64,000 nt of DNA, taken from Tissierella praeacuta DSM 18095 (GTDB lineage: Bacteria > Bacillota > Clostridia > Tissierellales > Tissierellaceae). Below the pieces are notes generated by a model. It ran no database searches. It was not told the DNA's origin and saw only the letters and a list, made by a program, of their open reading frames with translations. Position numbers and translations under genes: made by a program. The stretch spans positions 62,001 through 126,000 of the forward strand of contig NZ_FQTY01000006.1 of the NCBI RefSeq assembly GCF_900128955.1, given 5' to 3'. Of the stretch, positions 27,281 through 36,535 are shown piece after piece (position 1 is the first letter of the stretch; every line of letters starts with the position of its first letter).

Positions 27281-27964
27281 CTATACTATTCTACCGTCTT
27301 TATCTACTAAAACCCATTTATGTTTCATCAGGCGAAAAGCACTAATAATAATTATAAAAGTAGTTGAAAAAGTTAAATATCTATCTGGTATTAAAAACAC
27401 AAAAAACAAAATGCAAAATGAACAAATATATTCTAAATCAGCAGTGTCATTCTGTGCTTTTATCCAAAAATCTTCATCAGAAGTAGTATATCTGTAAATA
27501 CCTTTAGTTACTTTTTTTTGGATATCCGTAGGATAAATAGTTATTTGATTCATCTCTTGTTTATTTTTTTGCATTTTTAGAACATCTTTTACTTGTCTAG
27601 CATGCCTTATAAAAGCTAGACTTGCTAATGACGCAACAAATCGAAGAATGGAATCTCCAAAATCTTTAAAATTTATTATTTTAACTTTGTTAAAAAGTAC
27701 TGCTAATATAATATTTAAAATGATAAAAACAAATAATAGTGATTTTATAGAAAGTTTTTTAGATAAAATAATTATCCTAAAAAACAATAATATTCCTATA
27801 TAATAAATAACAGTATATGAAAAAACGTCTAGATTTTTAGCTAGAATCAATGATTGTGGAATAGGAAATAAAGAGTATGATGACAGCAAAAACCAAAGTG
27901 CAAAGAAAATATTAAAAATATCATTACTTCTTTCATTTATCCAAACTACAATTCTCTCTTTCAA
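27281..27964 (-). CDS. Predicted multi-pass membrane protein, function unknown
   Basis: About 227 aa from a TTG start at 27964, chosen because GAAGGTGG lies just ahead; the ATG at 28024 has no RBS. Hydrophobic segments lie at about 20-40, 50-68, 75-95 and, after a cytoplasmic-looking Lys/Gln-rich stretch (about 120-165), at 180-215. There is no recognisable family. The loop with RHARQVKDVLKMQKNK is basic and could face the cytoplasm. Confidence 0.62.
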   Translation of the reverse strand: MKERIVVWINERSNDIFNIFFALWFLLSSYSLFPIPQSLILAKNLDVFSYTVIYYIGILLFFRIIILSKKLSIKSLLFVFIILNIILAVLFNKVKIINFKDFGDSILRFVASLASLAFIRHARQVKDVLKMQKNKQEMNQITIYPTDIQKKVTKGIYRYTTSDEDFWIKAQNDTADLEYICSFCILFFVFLIPDRYLTFSTTFIIIISAFRLMKHKWVLVDKDGRIV

Positions 27965-28124
27965 AATAACCACCTTCAATTTGTATTGAGATTTTATTAC
28001 AGATAGTAACTTGATTATATTCAAGCTTTATAATATGATTACAATTTACTAAATAGGAATATATATGTTATTTATATTATAGCTTAACATATGAACTATT
28101 AAAACACTCAATCTACAAAACAAA

Positions 28125-28160
28125 CTAAAAGGACTTTGATTTCTCAAAGTCCTTTTAGCC
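28125..28160 (-). terminator. Terminator of the fab operon
   Basis: Arms CTAAAAGGACTTTGA and TCAAAGTCCTTTTAG with a TTTC loop, directly after the fabF stop codon. Confidence 0.85.
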
Positions 28161-29398
28161 TAATCTATATACTTTTTAAATAATACCGTTGCATTATGTC
28201 CACCAAATCCTAATGAATTTGATAGAGCATAGTTTATATCTCTTTTTACTGCCTCATTTGGTGTATAATTTAAATCACATTCCTCATCTAGATATTCATA
28301 GTTTATAGTTGGAGGGATTATCCCTTCCTTTATTGCCATTATTGTGGCTATAGCCTCTATTCCACCAGCAGCTCCTAGTAAATGACCTGTCATTGATTTT
28401 GTTGAGCTAATATTTAAAGCCTTTGCATATTCTTTAAAAACATTTTTTATTGCTAGGGTTTCTAGTTTGTCATTGAAATATGTGGATGTACCATGGGCAT
28501 TTATATAATCTACATCATGGTAATCAGCTGCTGCTTCTTCTAATGCCAATTCCATAGCTCTTGTTGCACCCTTTGCTTCTGGATCTGGTTGAGTTATATG
28601 GAAAGCATCAGAAGTAGAACCATATCCTACAATTTCACCATATATATTTGCTCCTCTAGCCAACGCATGATTTAGCTCTTCTAAAATCAATATCCCTGCT
28701 CCTTCTCCCATTACAAATCCATCTCTTTCCTTATCAAAAGGACGTGATGCCTTTGTAGGATTATCATTTCTTGTTGAAAGAGCTTTCATTGAACAAAAAC
28801 CTGCTACTGAAATAGGTGTTATAGACGCATCAGCTCCACCTGCTACTATCATATCTACATTCCCTGTACTAATCATTCTAAAACCTTCTCCTATAGCGTG
28901 AGTACTAGAGGCACAAGCTGTAGTTACTGTCATTGTTGGACCTCTAAAACCAAAGGTCATAGATATTTGTCCTGGTGCCATATTAGATATCATCATTGGA
29001 ATAAATAATGGGCTAACTCTACTGGGACCTCTATCCCTTAGCTTTGTAAACTCAGTTTCCATGGTTTCCATACCACCAATACCTACACCAATTATAACAC
29101 CAACTTTATCTAAGTTTAATTTATCTAATTCTACTTTTCCATCTTCTAATGCTAACTTTGCACCTGCTACTGCATATTGGGTAAATCTATCCATCCTTCT
29201 AGCTTCCTTCTTATCTATATAATTAGACGAATCAAAATCTTTAACCTCAGCACCTATTTTGGTATCAAAGTCTGTTGTGTCAAATCTAGTTATAGCTCCT
29301 ATTCCTGACTTTCCTTCTATTAGAGAGTTCCAGAAATTTTCCTTTCCTATTCCTATAGGTGTTATAGCACCTAATCCCGTTATTACGACTCTTTTCAT
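28160..29398 (-). CDS. fabF: Beta-ketoacyl-ACP synthase II
   Basis: A 412-aa condensing enzyme that elongates acyl-ACP with malonyl-ACP. The catalytic residues are all present: Cys162 in TACASS, His in NAHGTST and His in TGHLLGAAG. Length matches FabF. It is the last gene of the fabH-K-D-G-acpP-F operon, 22 bp after acpP, with GGAGG ahead of the ATG and a strong terminator behind it. Confidence 0.97.
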   Translation of the reverse strand: MKRVVITGLGAITPIGIGKENFWNSLIEGKSGIGAITRFDTTDFDTKIGAEVKDFDSSNYIDKKEARRMDRFTQYAVAGAKLALEDGKVELDKLNLDKVGVIIGVGIGGMETMETEFTKLRDRGPSRVSPLFIPMMISNMAPGQISMTFGFRGPTMTVTTACASSTHAIGEGFRMISTGNVDMIVAGGADASITPISVAGFCSMKALSTRNDNPTKASRPFDKERDGFVMGEGAGILILEELNHALARGANIYGEIVGYGSTSDAFHITQPDPEAKGATRAMELALEEAAADYHDVDYINAHGTSTYFNDKLETLAIKNVFKEYAKALNISSTKSMTGHLLGAAGGIEAIATIMAIKEGIIPPTINYEYLDEECDLNYTPNEAVKRDINYALSNSLGFGGHNATVLFKKYID

Positions 29399-29420
29399 TT
29401 TTTACCTCCAATACAAGGTC

Positions 29421-29654
29421 TTATTCAGTTTTTTCTTGGACATATTTTACTATGTCACCAATGTTTTTAAAGTTTTCTGCATCTTCATCTGGAATTGTTA
29501 CTCCAAACTCGTCTTCTAATGCCATCATAATCTCTACTGCATCTAATGAATCTGCTTCTAAGTCCTTCATCATAGAGGTTTCCATTGTAATACTCTCTAC
29601 ATCATCTACTCCTAATTGCTCTGCTATTATATTTACAACTTTTTCAAATATCAT
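29421..29654 (-). CDS. acpP: Acyl carrier protein
   Basis: A 77-aa acidic helical protein. The phosphopantetheine attachment site is Ser36 in EADSLDAVE. It shuttles acyl chains between the Fab enzymes encoded on both sides. GGGAGGAA precedes the ATG. A structured 190-bp spacer separates it from fabG, unusual in an otherwise tight operon. Confidence 0.97.
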   Translation of the reverse strand: MIFEKVVNIIAEQLGVDDVESITMETSMMKDLEADSLDAVEIMMALEDEFGVTIPDEDAENFKNIGDIVKYVQEKTE

Positions 29655-29699
29655 TTTTATATTCCTCCCTATTAATTTAATTCACTATTTATATTTCAA

Positions 29700-29856
29700 A
29701 GCTACCCTGCAGTTTCGCAACTCAAATCTATTTACTCGCTACGCTCGTATAGATTTGACCCTAATGGCACTCCCAATGATAAGTTCTACATTAAGGTTGG
29801 TGCTCATTGCCTTTGACCTACATCAACTCACTATCCTTCGTTGTGTTAGGTCATAA
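29700..29856. repeat. REP-like structured element between fabG and acpP
   Basis: Two inverted repeats in a GC-richer stretch. First, TCAAATCTAT (29722-29731) and ATAGATTTGA (29749-29758) enclose a 17-nt loop holding CTCGCTACGCTCG. Second, TGACCTA (29814-29820) pairs with TAGGTCA (29847-29853), with an inner CAAC/GTTG pair. The second overlaps the fabG stop codon. Base composition differs from nearby AT-rich spacers. Whether it recurs elsewhere cannot be judged from one copy. Confidence 0.55.
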
Positions 29857-30592
29857 TCATTCCGCCGTCTACATTTATTATTTGCCCTGTTATATAGTCT
29901 GAACTTTCACTTGCTAAAAATACTGCTAAATTTGCAATGTCCTTTGGGTTTCCAAAGCTATTTAATGGTATTGTTTTTAGCATGGCTTCCTTTATTTCGT
30001 CTTTTAATACATCTGTCATATCTGTTTCAATAAATCCTGGTGCAATTCCATTAACCCTAATACCTCTACTAGCCAATTCCCTTGCCATGGATTTAGTAAA
30101 TCCTATGACTCCAGCCTTTGAAGCACTATAATTTCCTTGCCCAACATTTCCAGTTATTCCTACTACAGAAGTAATATTTATTATTTTACCATATCTTTTT
30201 TTCATCATTATCCTAGATACTGCCTTAGTACAAAGAAAAACTCCCTTTAGATTAACATCCATTACCTCGTCCCAGTCTTGCTCTTTCATTCTAATAAGAA
30301 GATTATCTTTTGTAATTCCTGCATTATTTACTAATATATCTATGGTACCTAGTTCTTCTTCTATGGTTTTTATCATTTGAAACACTTCTTCTTCTACTGA
30401 TACATTTGCTTTTACAGCAATTGCATTAACTCCGTAAGATTTTATCTCTTCTAATACTTCATTGGCCTTTTCTGTGTTGCTAACATAGCTAATTCCTATG
30501 TGAACCCCATTTCTAGCTAATTCTAAGGCAATTTCTTTACCTATACCTCTTGATCCACCAGTTATTAGGGCTGCTTTATCCTTTAGACTCAT
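29846..30592 (-). CDS. fabG: 3-oxoacyl-ACP reductase
   Basis: A 248-aa short-chain dehydrogenase. NADPH site TGGSRGIGKEI near the N-terminus, NNAGIT, catalytic Ser in ITSVVGITGN, and YSASK for Tyr and Lys. It reduces beta-ketoacyl-ACP. The ATG at 30592 has GGGGGG ahead; an upstream in-frame ATG lacks an RBS. Sits between fabD and acpP, 35 bp after fabD. Confidence 0.96.
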   Translation of the reverse strand: MSLKDKAALITGGSRGIGKEIALELARNGVHIGISYVSNTEKANEVLEEIKSYGVNAIAVKANVSVEEEVFQMIKTIEEELGTIDILVNNAGITKDNLLIRMKEQDWDEVMDVNLKGVFLCTKAVSRIMMKKRYGKIINITSVVGITGNVGQGNYSASKAGVIGFTKSMARELASRGIRVNGIAPGFIETDMTDVLKDEIKEAMLKTIPLNSFGNPKDIANLAVFLASESSDYITGQIINVDGGMIMT

Positions 30593-30627
30593 CTTTGTTG
30601 CCCCCCTTACCAATTAACAATTTTTCG

Positions 30628-31599
30628 CTATTCACTTATTTTATTGTTTTTTAATGATTTTAAATATTCAACAGTTTCTTCAAAGGAATTAACATCACCT
30701 ACATTTAATGCCTTTACTTCCTTCCCCATAGCCTTACCAATTCGTTTTACAAATCCTGAAAGAGATTTGCCTGGTCCTATTTCCACAAAAGTATCCACAC
30801 CTTCATTTATCATATATTCAACAGATTGTTGCCACAATACTGAATTGCTTACTTGATTAACCAATTTAGGTTTAATTTCATCTTTATTGGATAGAAGTTT
30901 AGCATCTACGTTAGAGATAAATTTCTTTTGAGTATCTTTTATATCTACTTTAGATAGCTCATTCTTTAATTTTTCCCCTGCTGAAACTAACAAGGATGAA
31001 TGAAAGGGTGCTGATACAGGCAATGGTACCGCTTTCTTAGCTCCTAACTTAACTGCTTCTTCACATGCAATCTGAAGTCCTTTTAATTCTCCTGATAATA
31101 CAATTTGCTCTGGACTATTATAATTTGCTACTTCAACAACTCCATATTCCTTAGTTTTTTGTAAAATAGAGGGTATGTTTTGTCTGTTTAATCCAAGTAT
31201 TGCAGCCATTCCTCCCACTCCTAAAGGCACTGCCTCTTGCATAAATTTGCCTCTCTCTTTTACAACCTTAAGAGCATCCTTAAACTCTATACTTCCACTG
31301 TTGACTAAAGATGTATACTCACCTAAACTAAGCCCTGCCGTATATTCACAATCTATACCTCTAGCTTGTATTGCCTTTAAAATTGCTATACTTGTAGCTA
31401 ATATGGCTGGCTGAGTATTCTCTGTCTTTTTTAAATCTTCTTCACTACCATTAAAGCATATGCTTTTTAAATCCATACTTAATACTTCATTTGCCTCATC
31501 AAATACTTTTTTAGATTCCAAAAAACTCTCATAAAAATCTTTACCCATTCCTACATATTGAGAACCTTGCCCAGGAAATATAAATGCTAATTTACTCAT
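30628..31599 (-). CDS. fabD: Malonyl-CoA:ACP transacylase
   Basis: About 323 aa. FPGQGSQYVGMGKDF at the N-terminus, the nucleophile Ser in AGLSLGEYTSL (near residue 90), and a His in the SAPFHSSLL motif (near 200). Loads malonyl from malonyl-CoA onto ACP. The ATG at 31599 is preceded by GAAGGTGAT. It overlaps the 3' end of fabK by 8 bp, so the two are translationally coupled. Confidence 0.96.
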   Translation of the reverse strand: MSKLAFIFPGQGSQYVGMGKDFYESFLESKKVFDEANEVLSMDLKSICFNGSEEDLKKTENTQPAILATSIAILKAIQARGIDCEYTAGLSLGEYTSLVNSGSIEFKDALKVVKERGKFMQEAVPLGVGGMAAILGLNRQNIPSILQKTKEYGVVEVANYNSPEQIVLSGELKGLQIACEEAVKLGAKKAVPLPVSAPFHSSLLVSAGEKLKNELSKVDIKDTQKKFISNVDAKLLSNKDEIKPKLVNQVSNSVLWQQSVEYMINEGVDTFVEIGPGKSLSGFVKRIGKAMGKEVKALNVGDVNSFEETVEYLKSLKNNKISE

Positions 31600-32551
31600 C
31601 TTTATCACCTTCTTTTAGTAGGTGTAAAAAATCTAGTTTTTTCTCTGCATAAGAAACTATATCTCCTATTATTTCTTTACATGGCTTAATATCTTTAATT
31701 AGTCCTGCAACTTGCCCAGACATTAAAGACCCTTTATTTATATCTCCTTCTACTACGGCTAATTTTAATCTTCCCGAGCCTAAGAGTTCTAGTTCTTCAA
31801 GAGAAGCATTATTATTCTCAAGTTCTAAAAACTCTCTAGTAAATTTGTTTTTTAATGCTCTTACAGGATGACCAGTACTTCTCCCAGTTACTTGTGCATC
31901 CCTGTCTTTTGCCTTTACTATAGCTTCCTTATAATTTATATGAACCTTGGCTTCAGTGGAGCATACAAATCTAGTACCTATTTGTACTCCTTCTGCTCCT
32001 AAAGATAATGCTGCTAGAAAACCTCTCCCATCACCTATTCCTCCTGCTGCTATAATAGGGATTTTAACTGCATCAACGATTTGAGGAACTAAAGTCATGG
32101 TGGTTAATTCTCCGATATGACCACCTGCTTCTGTTCCTTCTACTATTACAGCATCAACGCCTTCTCTCTCTAATCTCACTGCTAAAGACACAGTAGGTAC
32201 TACAGGTATGATTTTTACATTATGTTCTTTTAATTTTTTAATATATTTCCCTGGACTTCCTGCACCTGTAGTTACAACAGGAACTCCTTCATCACATACT
32301 ATACCTACAATATCCTCAGCAAAAGGTGACATTAACATAATATTTACGCCAAATGGTTTATCTGTTAACTCCTTAAGCTTTTTAATTTCTTCTTTTATTA
32401 CTTCTGCTGGTGCATTGCCAGCTCCTATAATTCCTAGTCCCCCAGCTTCTGATACAGCTGCTGCTAATTCATGAGTTGCTACCCAAGCCATGCCTCCCTG
32501 TAGGATAGGATACCTTATATTTAACATATCAGTTATTCTAGTCCTAAACAT
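31592..32551 (-). CDS. fabK: Enoyl-ACP reductase II (FMN-dependent)
   Basis: About 319 aa of the nitronate monooxygenase/FabK TIM-barrel family. The N-terminal YPILQGGMAW flavin motif, GVDAVIVEGTEAGGHIGE with the active-site His, PIIAAGGIGDG and GAEGVQIGTRFV for phosphate binding are visible. It performs the last reduction of each fatty-acid cycle and replaces FabI. The ATG at 32551 has GGAGGG at a 6-bp spacing. It overlaps the fabH 3' end by 8 bp. Confidence 0.94.
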   Translation of the reverse strand: MFRTRITDMLNIRYPILQGGMAWVATHELAAAVSEAGGLGIIGAGNAPAEVIKEEIKKLKELTDKPFGVNIMLMSPFAEDIVGIVCDEGVPVVTTGAGSPGKYIKKLKEHNVKIIPVVPTVSLAVRLEREGVDAVIVEGTEAGGHIGELTTMTLVPQIVDAVKIPIIAAGGIGDGRGFLAALSLGAEGVQIGTRFVCSTEAKVHINYKEAIVKAKDRDAQVTGRSTGHPVRALKNKFTREFLELENNNASLEELELLGSGRLKLAVVEGDINKGSLMSGQVAGLIKDIKPCKEIIGDIVSYAEKKLDFLHLLKEGDKDE

Positions 32552-33551
32552 TTCCATCCCTCCTACTCCATCTTATAACCATTGAAGCCCAAGTAAGACC
32601 TGCTCCAAAGGCTACTAGAAGTATATTGTCACCTTTCTTGATCCTATTATCCTTAACTGCTTCATTTAGGGCTACTGGAATAGAGGCTGAAGACATATTT
32701 CCATATTTGTTTAGATTTACGCATATTTTATCTTTTTCTAGCTTCAACTTTTTTGCTGCTGCATCTATTATCCGCATATTAGCTTGATGAGGAATTAAAA
32801 AATCCAAATCATTCAATTCTAAGTTTGCTTTTTTTAAAGTATTTATAGATGTTTTTTCCATAACTCGTACAGCAAATTTAAATACTTCCTTACCATCCAT
32901 TTTTATAAAGTGAAGTTTATTTTCTATGGTATCTATACTAGCTGGTATTCTAGATCCTCCTGCTGGTTGAGTTAATACCTCCCCATTGTTTCCATCAGAA
33001 CCTAATTCAATAGAAAGTATTCCAAAACCTTCCTCGCATTTCTCTAGCACACAGGCTCCTGCACCATCTCCAAATAGTACACAAGTGTTTCTATCTCCCC
33101 AATCTACTATTTTGGATAATGTTTCTGCACCTATGACTAATACCTTTTTATACATACCTGATTTAATAAAGCTTTCTCCTATGGATAAACCGTAAACAAA
33201 TCCTGAGCATCCTACGTTTATATCAAATGCAGCTGCATTTACTGCACCTATGTTTTTCTGAATTATACAAGCAGTTGATGGAAAAGCATGATCAGAAGTT
33301 ACAGTTGCAACTATTATAAGATCAATATCCTTTGACTTAATATTAGCATCTTCTAAAGCATTCTTTGCAGCCATAGTTGCCATATCCGAGGTTGCCATAT
33401 TATCACTAGCTATTCTTCTTTCATGTATGCCTGTCCTCTCTATTATCCATTCATCCGATGTTTCCACAATCTTAGATAAATCATTGTTAGTAACAACTTT
33501 TTCAGGCACATAACTACCTACACCAGAAATTCCTACATAAATATCTTTCAT
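32544..33551 (-). CDS. fabH: Beta-ketoacyl-ACP synthase III
   Basis: A 335-aa initiating condensing enzyme. Triad: Cys115 in NVGCSGF, His in IPHQANMRI and Asn in NKYGNMSSAS. FabH condenses acyl-CoA with malonyl-ACP and, by its starter preference, sets straight or branched chains; isobutyryl-CoA from the VOR genes in this window could be a starter. First gene of the fab operon, with a promoter just upstream (33679-33707). Confidence 0.96.
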   Translation of the reverse strand: MKDIYVGISGVGSYVPEKVVTNNDLSKIVETSDEWIIERTGIHERRIASDNMATSDMATMAAKNALEDANIKSKDIDLIIVATVTSDHAFPSTACIIQKNIGAVNAAAFDINVGCSGFVYGLSIGESFIKSGMYKKVLVIGAETLSKIVDWGDRNTCVLFGDGAGACVLEKCEEGFGILSIELGSDGNNGEVLTQPAGGSRIPASIDTIENKLHFIKMDGKEVFKFAVRVMEKTSINTLKKANLELNDLDFLIPHQANMRIIDAAAKKLKLEKDKICVNLNKYGNMSSASIPVALNEAVKDNRIKKGDNILLVAFGAGLTWASMVIRWSRRDGNV

Positions 33552-33597
33552 TCTCCACCTCCATATTAAATTGTATTTTCTTTATTATTATTCCCAT
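33514..33597 (-). CDS. Possible leader peptide ahead of fabH (27 aa)
   Basis: On the minus strand an ATG at 33597 follows a textbook AAAGGAGGTGG site and opens a 27-codon frame (MGIIIKKIQFN...) that runs into fabH in another register, ending at about 33514. The strong RBS is not needed for fabH, which has its own GGAGGTG. It may be a leader that couples or attenuates fabH translation, or a chance frame. Confidence 0.35.
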   Translation of the reverse strand: MGIIIKKIQFNMEVENERYLCRNFWCR

Positions 33598-33678
33598 CTA
33601 CCACCTCCTTTAAAAGTATTTGCAAATTAATTTTCTTTAGATTATTATTAATATGATATGAATAAAACGTTAAGACTT

Positions 33679-33707
33679 AGTATATATGAATATAATAAAA
33701 TAATCAA
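33679..33707 (-). promoter_or_regulatory. Promoter of the fab operon
   Basis: On the minus strand TTGATT (33707-33702), a 17-bp spacer and TATACT (33684-33679), upstream of the leader frame and fabH. No FapR or FabT palindrome is obvious around it. Confidence 0.65.
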
Positions 33708-33749
33708 TCATTAATTTTTCCCTAAAAAAGACTAAAAAGGAGGAGTTTT

Positions 33750-34181
33750 ATGGATAAATTGTTGAATATAGAGGAAATAAAGGGAATTATTCCCCATAGA
33801 TACCCTTTTCTCTTTGTTGATAAGATTTTAATAGAAGAAGTAGGTATAAAGGGGATAGGGTATAAAAATGTTACTGTAAATGAATTTTTCTTCCAAGGTC
33901 ATTTCCCTAACATGCCTGTAATGCCAGGTGTATTAATAGTAGAATCTATGGCTCAAGTAGGAGCTATAATTTTATTATCCCATGAAAAATACAAGGGTAA
34001 AACTCCTTATTTTGCTGGAATAAATAAGGTTCGATTTAAAAGAAAGGTAGTCCCTGGAGATACACTTAGGATGGAAGTAGAATTAACTAGAATTAGAGGA
34101 TCAGTAGGTATAGGACAAGGAAAAGCCTATGTTGAAGATGAGCTTGCCTGTGAAGGTGAATTTTTATTTGCAATAGAATAA
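33750..34181 (+). CDS. fabZ: 3-hydroxyacyl-ACP dehydratase
   Basis: A 143-aa hot-dog enzyme: [13 protein letters not shown], the catalytic His in [13 protein letters not shown] and Glu in VESMAQ. Removes water from beta-hydroxyacyl-ACP. Divergent from the fab operon, so its expression may be set by the same 200-bp region. AAGGAGGAG precedes the ATG. Confidence 0.95.
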   Translation: MDKLLNIEEIKGIIPHRYPFLFVDKILIEEVGIKGIGYKNVTVNEFFFQGHFPNMPVMPGVLIVESMAQVGAIILLSHEKYKGKTPYFAGINKVRFKRKVVPGDTLRMEVELTRIRGSVGIGQGKAYVEDELACEGEFLFAIE

Positions 34182-34277
34182 ATTTATTATCACCTAATCT
34201 ACTTGGGAGAATATATTATAGTATGGACATGACATAAAACCATTGACATCCAAATGATATTAAGGAGGAAATACTAT

Positions 34278-35165
34278 ATGTACAATCCAATAGAAGGTAC
34301 AACAATTAGTAATGTACGAGTATTTGACAGTAATTTTGGGCAAACTAGGGTTAATTCAAAACCCCATGTCCCCGAATGTAATTCTAATTCAAAACATCAA
34401 AATCTTTGTGTTGATGTGAAAAGCAATGTATTGGATAGTTGTACCAATACACCAGTAACACCTATTGGAATCTCAACTGGTGTTGTTGCTAAAATCCCAG
34501 TAGTTTTAGCTGAATTAACTGTTCAATTCCATGTTGGTGCATTAATTCATTTGCCAGAGAGGGCACTTGAAGTTAAAAATATAAAGAAGAGAGTAAAGAT
34601 TACTCAATGCATGTTACTTCAACCCACTAATGTATTATTTATAAAAGGTTTTATTCGCAAAAACATTGATTACTCTACAGGAACTTGTGCAAATATGAAA
34701 GGAATCTGTGGTGAATTACACCATTGTACCGTAGATGTTCCATTTGAATGTTCTACACCTCTTTCTTTCTCTACACCACCAGCAGAACTTGCTGTAAATT
34801 CTAGTGCTGAGTTTGAGTATTTTAAGGTAAGCGATTTACCAAATAAACATTTTGCTGAAAAGGATAAGTTGTTGGCTGGAGATTTATCAGAATTCAATCA
34901 AATCATAGTTGAAAACTTCAATGAACTTCCATTCTGTGAACTAATTAGTGCAAGAATTTTTGAATTTGATGAATTTATAGGTCGCCATAGTCACCATGAT
35001 GAAGAACTTCCTTTTGAAGAAAAGTTTTTCAAGAAAATAGAAGAAAAAATGGTTATAGAACTTAGAGTTAAAGTTTTACAAAATAGACAAGTTCAGATTC
35101 CAGCAGTAACAGGAACCAGTGGTGGATGCCCTTCCCATTTTACTTGCTCCGCAGATGAAGACTAA
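34278..35165 (+). CDS. SPOCS/DUF3794-like protein, probable CsxC-type spore coat or exosporium protein
   Basis: About 295 aa from ATG 34278 (AAGGAGGAAATA ahead; the earlier ATG at 34254 has no RBS). VVAKIPVVLAELTVQFHVGALIHLPE and ITQCMLLQPTNVLFIKGFIRKNIDYST resemble the repeated SPOCS (DUF3794) beta-rich module found in clostridial spore-surface and SipL-like proteins; a second, weaker copy lies near 160-270. Seven or more Cys and an acidic C-terminus fit a cross-linked coat component. The family assignment is moderate; no other spore-coat gene is adjacent. Confidence 0.62.
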   Translation: MYNPIEGTTISNVRVFDSNFGQTRVNSKPHVPECNSNSKHQNLCVDVKSNVLDSCTNTPVTPIGISTGVVAKIPVVLAELTVQFHVGALIHLPERALEVKNIKKRVKITQCMLLQPTNVLFIKGFIRKNIDYSTGTCANMKGICGELHHCTVDVPFECSTPLSFSTPPAELAVNSSAEFEYFKVSDLPNKHFAEKDKLLAGDLSEFNQIIVENFNELPFCELISARIFEFDEFIGRHSHHDEELPFEEKFFKKIEEKMVIELRVKVLQNRQVQIPAVTGTSGGCPSHFTCSADED

Positions 35166-35189
35166 TCCGTTAAATAACTAGGTTAATAG

Positions 35190-35226
35190 CTAAAAAGACA
35201 GGAGAAAATTTTCTCCTGTCTTTTAT
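35190..35226. terminator. Bidirectional terminator after the CsxC-like and vor genes
   Basis: Perfect stem of AAAAGACAGGAGAAAA and TTTTCTCCTGTCTTTT between convergent genes, with a T run on each strand. Confidence 0.9.
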
Positions 35227-35235
35227 TATTTAATT

Positions 35236-35787
35236 TTATTTCATTTGTTCTCTTGCTATTTCTGCACCTTTTTCTAAAGCTTCTTTATTAATAGGTAATA
35301 AATGAGCCCTATTTTCTCCAAATACTGCTGTAAAAGCTTTATTAAGTATTGAGTCTACCTCTACTGCTTTTGTAGCTTCAAGGAATGCTCCTAGCATTAC
35401 CATATTTGCTGTTCTTGGATTACCTACTTTGTCCGCTATTTCATTTGCTGGAATATAATATACTTCTATATCATCTCTTGTACATTTTCTATCTATTAAA
35501 GATGAGTTTATAAACAGTCTGCCTCCTGGCACTACTAAATTTTCAAATTTATCTAAAGATGGTCTATTCATTACAATAGCTGAAGTTGAATCTATTACAA
35601 CTGGAGAGCCTACTTCATCTGGAGATATAATAACATTACAGTTTGCAGTTCCTCCCCTCATCTCTGGACCATAGGACGGCAACCAAGATACTTTCTTGTT
35701 TTCTATCATTCCTGAATATGTTAAAAGTTGACCTAATGCCATTACACCCTGTCCACCAAAACCAGCAATTACTATTCTTTCTTCCAT
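35236..35787 (-). CDS. vorC: 2-oxoacid:ferredoxin oxidoreductase gamma subunit (2-ketoisovalerate type, VorC)
   Basis: About 183 aa. The N-terminal IVIAGFGGQGVMALGQLL block and PSYGPEMRGGTANCNVIIS are the gamma-subunit signature of the four-subunit VOR/KOR class. ATG 35787 follows AGGAGG. Last gene of the vorDABC run, with 1 bp separating it from vorB and a terminator downstream. Substrate (branched-chain 2-oxoacid versus 2-oxoglutarate) is inferred from the neighbouring buk and ptb. Confidence 0.82.
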   Translation of the reverse strand: MEERIVIAGFGGQGVMALGQLLTYSGMIENKKVSWLPSYGPEMRGGTANCNVIISPDEVGSPVVIDSTSAIVMNRPSLDKFENLVVPGGRLFINSSLIDRKCTRDDIEVYYIPANEIADKVGNPRTANMVMLGAFLEATKAVEVDSILNKAFTAVFGENRAHLLPINKEALEKGAEIAREQMK

Positions 35788-35788
35788 T

Positions 35789-36535
35789 TTATTCAACCTC
35801 CTCTGGTCTTCTAAAATTTCCAAGAGGATAATAAGGTATCATATTTTCCTCTAACCACTTCATTGCCTCTGGAGCTGTTAATCCCCAGTTAGTTGGACAT
35901 GTGGACAATACTTCTACTATTCCAAATCCTTTACCATCAAGTTGTAATTGGAAACATTCTTTTATGGCTTTTTTTGCTTTTCTTATATTTGCTGGAGTAT
36001 TTACTGCTACCCTTTCTACAAACTTTGCACCGTGAATTGTTGCTAACATTTCAGATATCCTTATTGGTCTACCACTATGTTCTTCTGTTCTTCCAAAAGG
36101 TGCTGTTGTGGCTTTTTGTCCAATCAAAGTAGTTGGCGCCATCTGACCACCTGTCATACCATAAATAGCATTGTTAACAAATATTGTAGAAATCTTTTCT
36201 CCTCTATGTGCTGCATGAACTATTTCTGCTGTACCAATGGAAGCTAAATCTCCATCTCCTTGATAAGTAAATACAAACTTATCTGGATGAACTCTTTTAA
36301 TTCCTGTAGCTACTGCTGGTGCCCTACCATGAGCTGCTTGCTGCATATCACAATTGAAATAATTGTAAGCAAATACTGAGCAACCTACTGGTGCAACGCC
36401 TATAGCATTATCTAATACTCCTAATTCTACTAATACTTCTCCAACTAATCTATGGATAATTCCATGTGTACATCCTGGACAATAGTGGGTTTGAACATCT
36501 GTTAAACCTTGAGTCTTTTCAAAAACTATAGCCAT
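35789..36535 (-). CDS. vorB: 2-oxoacid:ferredoxin oxidoreductase beta subunit, TPP-binding (VorB)
   Basis: A 248-aa subunit. THYCPGCTHGIIHRL resembles the CPGCxHG motif; the TPP/Mg site is YQGDGDLASIG followed by TIFVNNAIYGMTGGQM. It forms the active site, with thiamine diphosphate decarboxylating a 2-oxoacid to acyl-CoA while reducing ferredoxin. GGAGGTG precedes the ATG and the gene overlaps vorA by a single base. Confidence 0.85.
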   Translation of the reverse strand: MAIVFEKTQGLTDVQTHYCPGCTHGIIHRLVGEVLVELGVLDNAIGVAPVGCSVFAYNYFNCDMQQAAHGRAPAVATGIKRVHPDKFVFTYQGDGDLASIGTAEIVHAAHRGEKISTIFVNNAIYGMTGGQMAPTTLIGQKATTAPFGRTEEHSGRPIRISEMLATIHGAKFVERVAVNTPANIRKAKKAIKECFQLQLDGKGFGIVEVLSTCPTNWGLTAPEAMKWLEENMIPYYPLGNFRRPEEVE

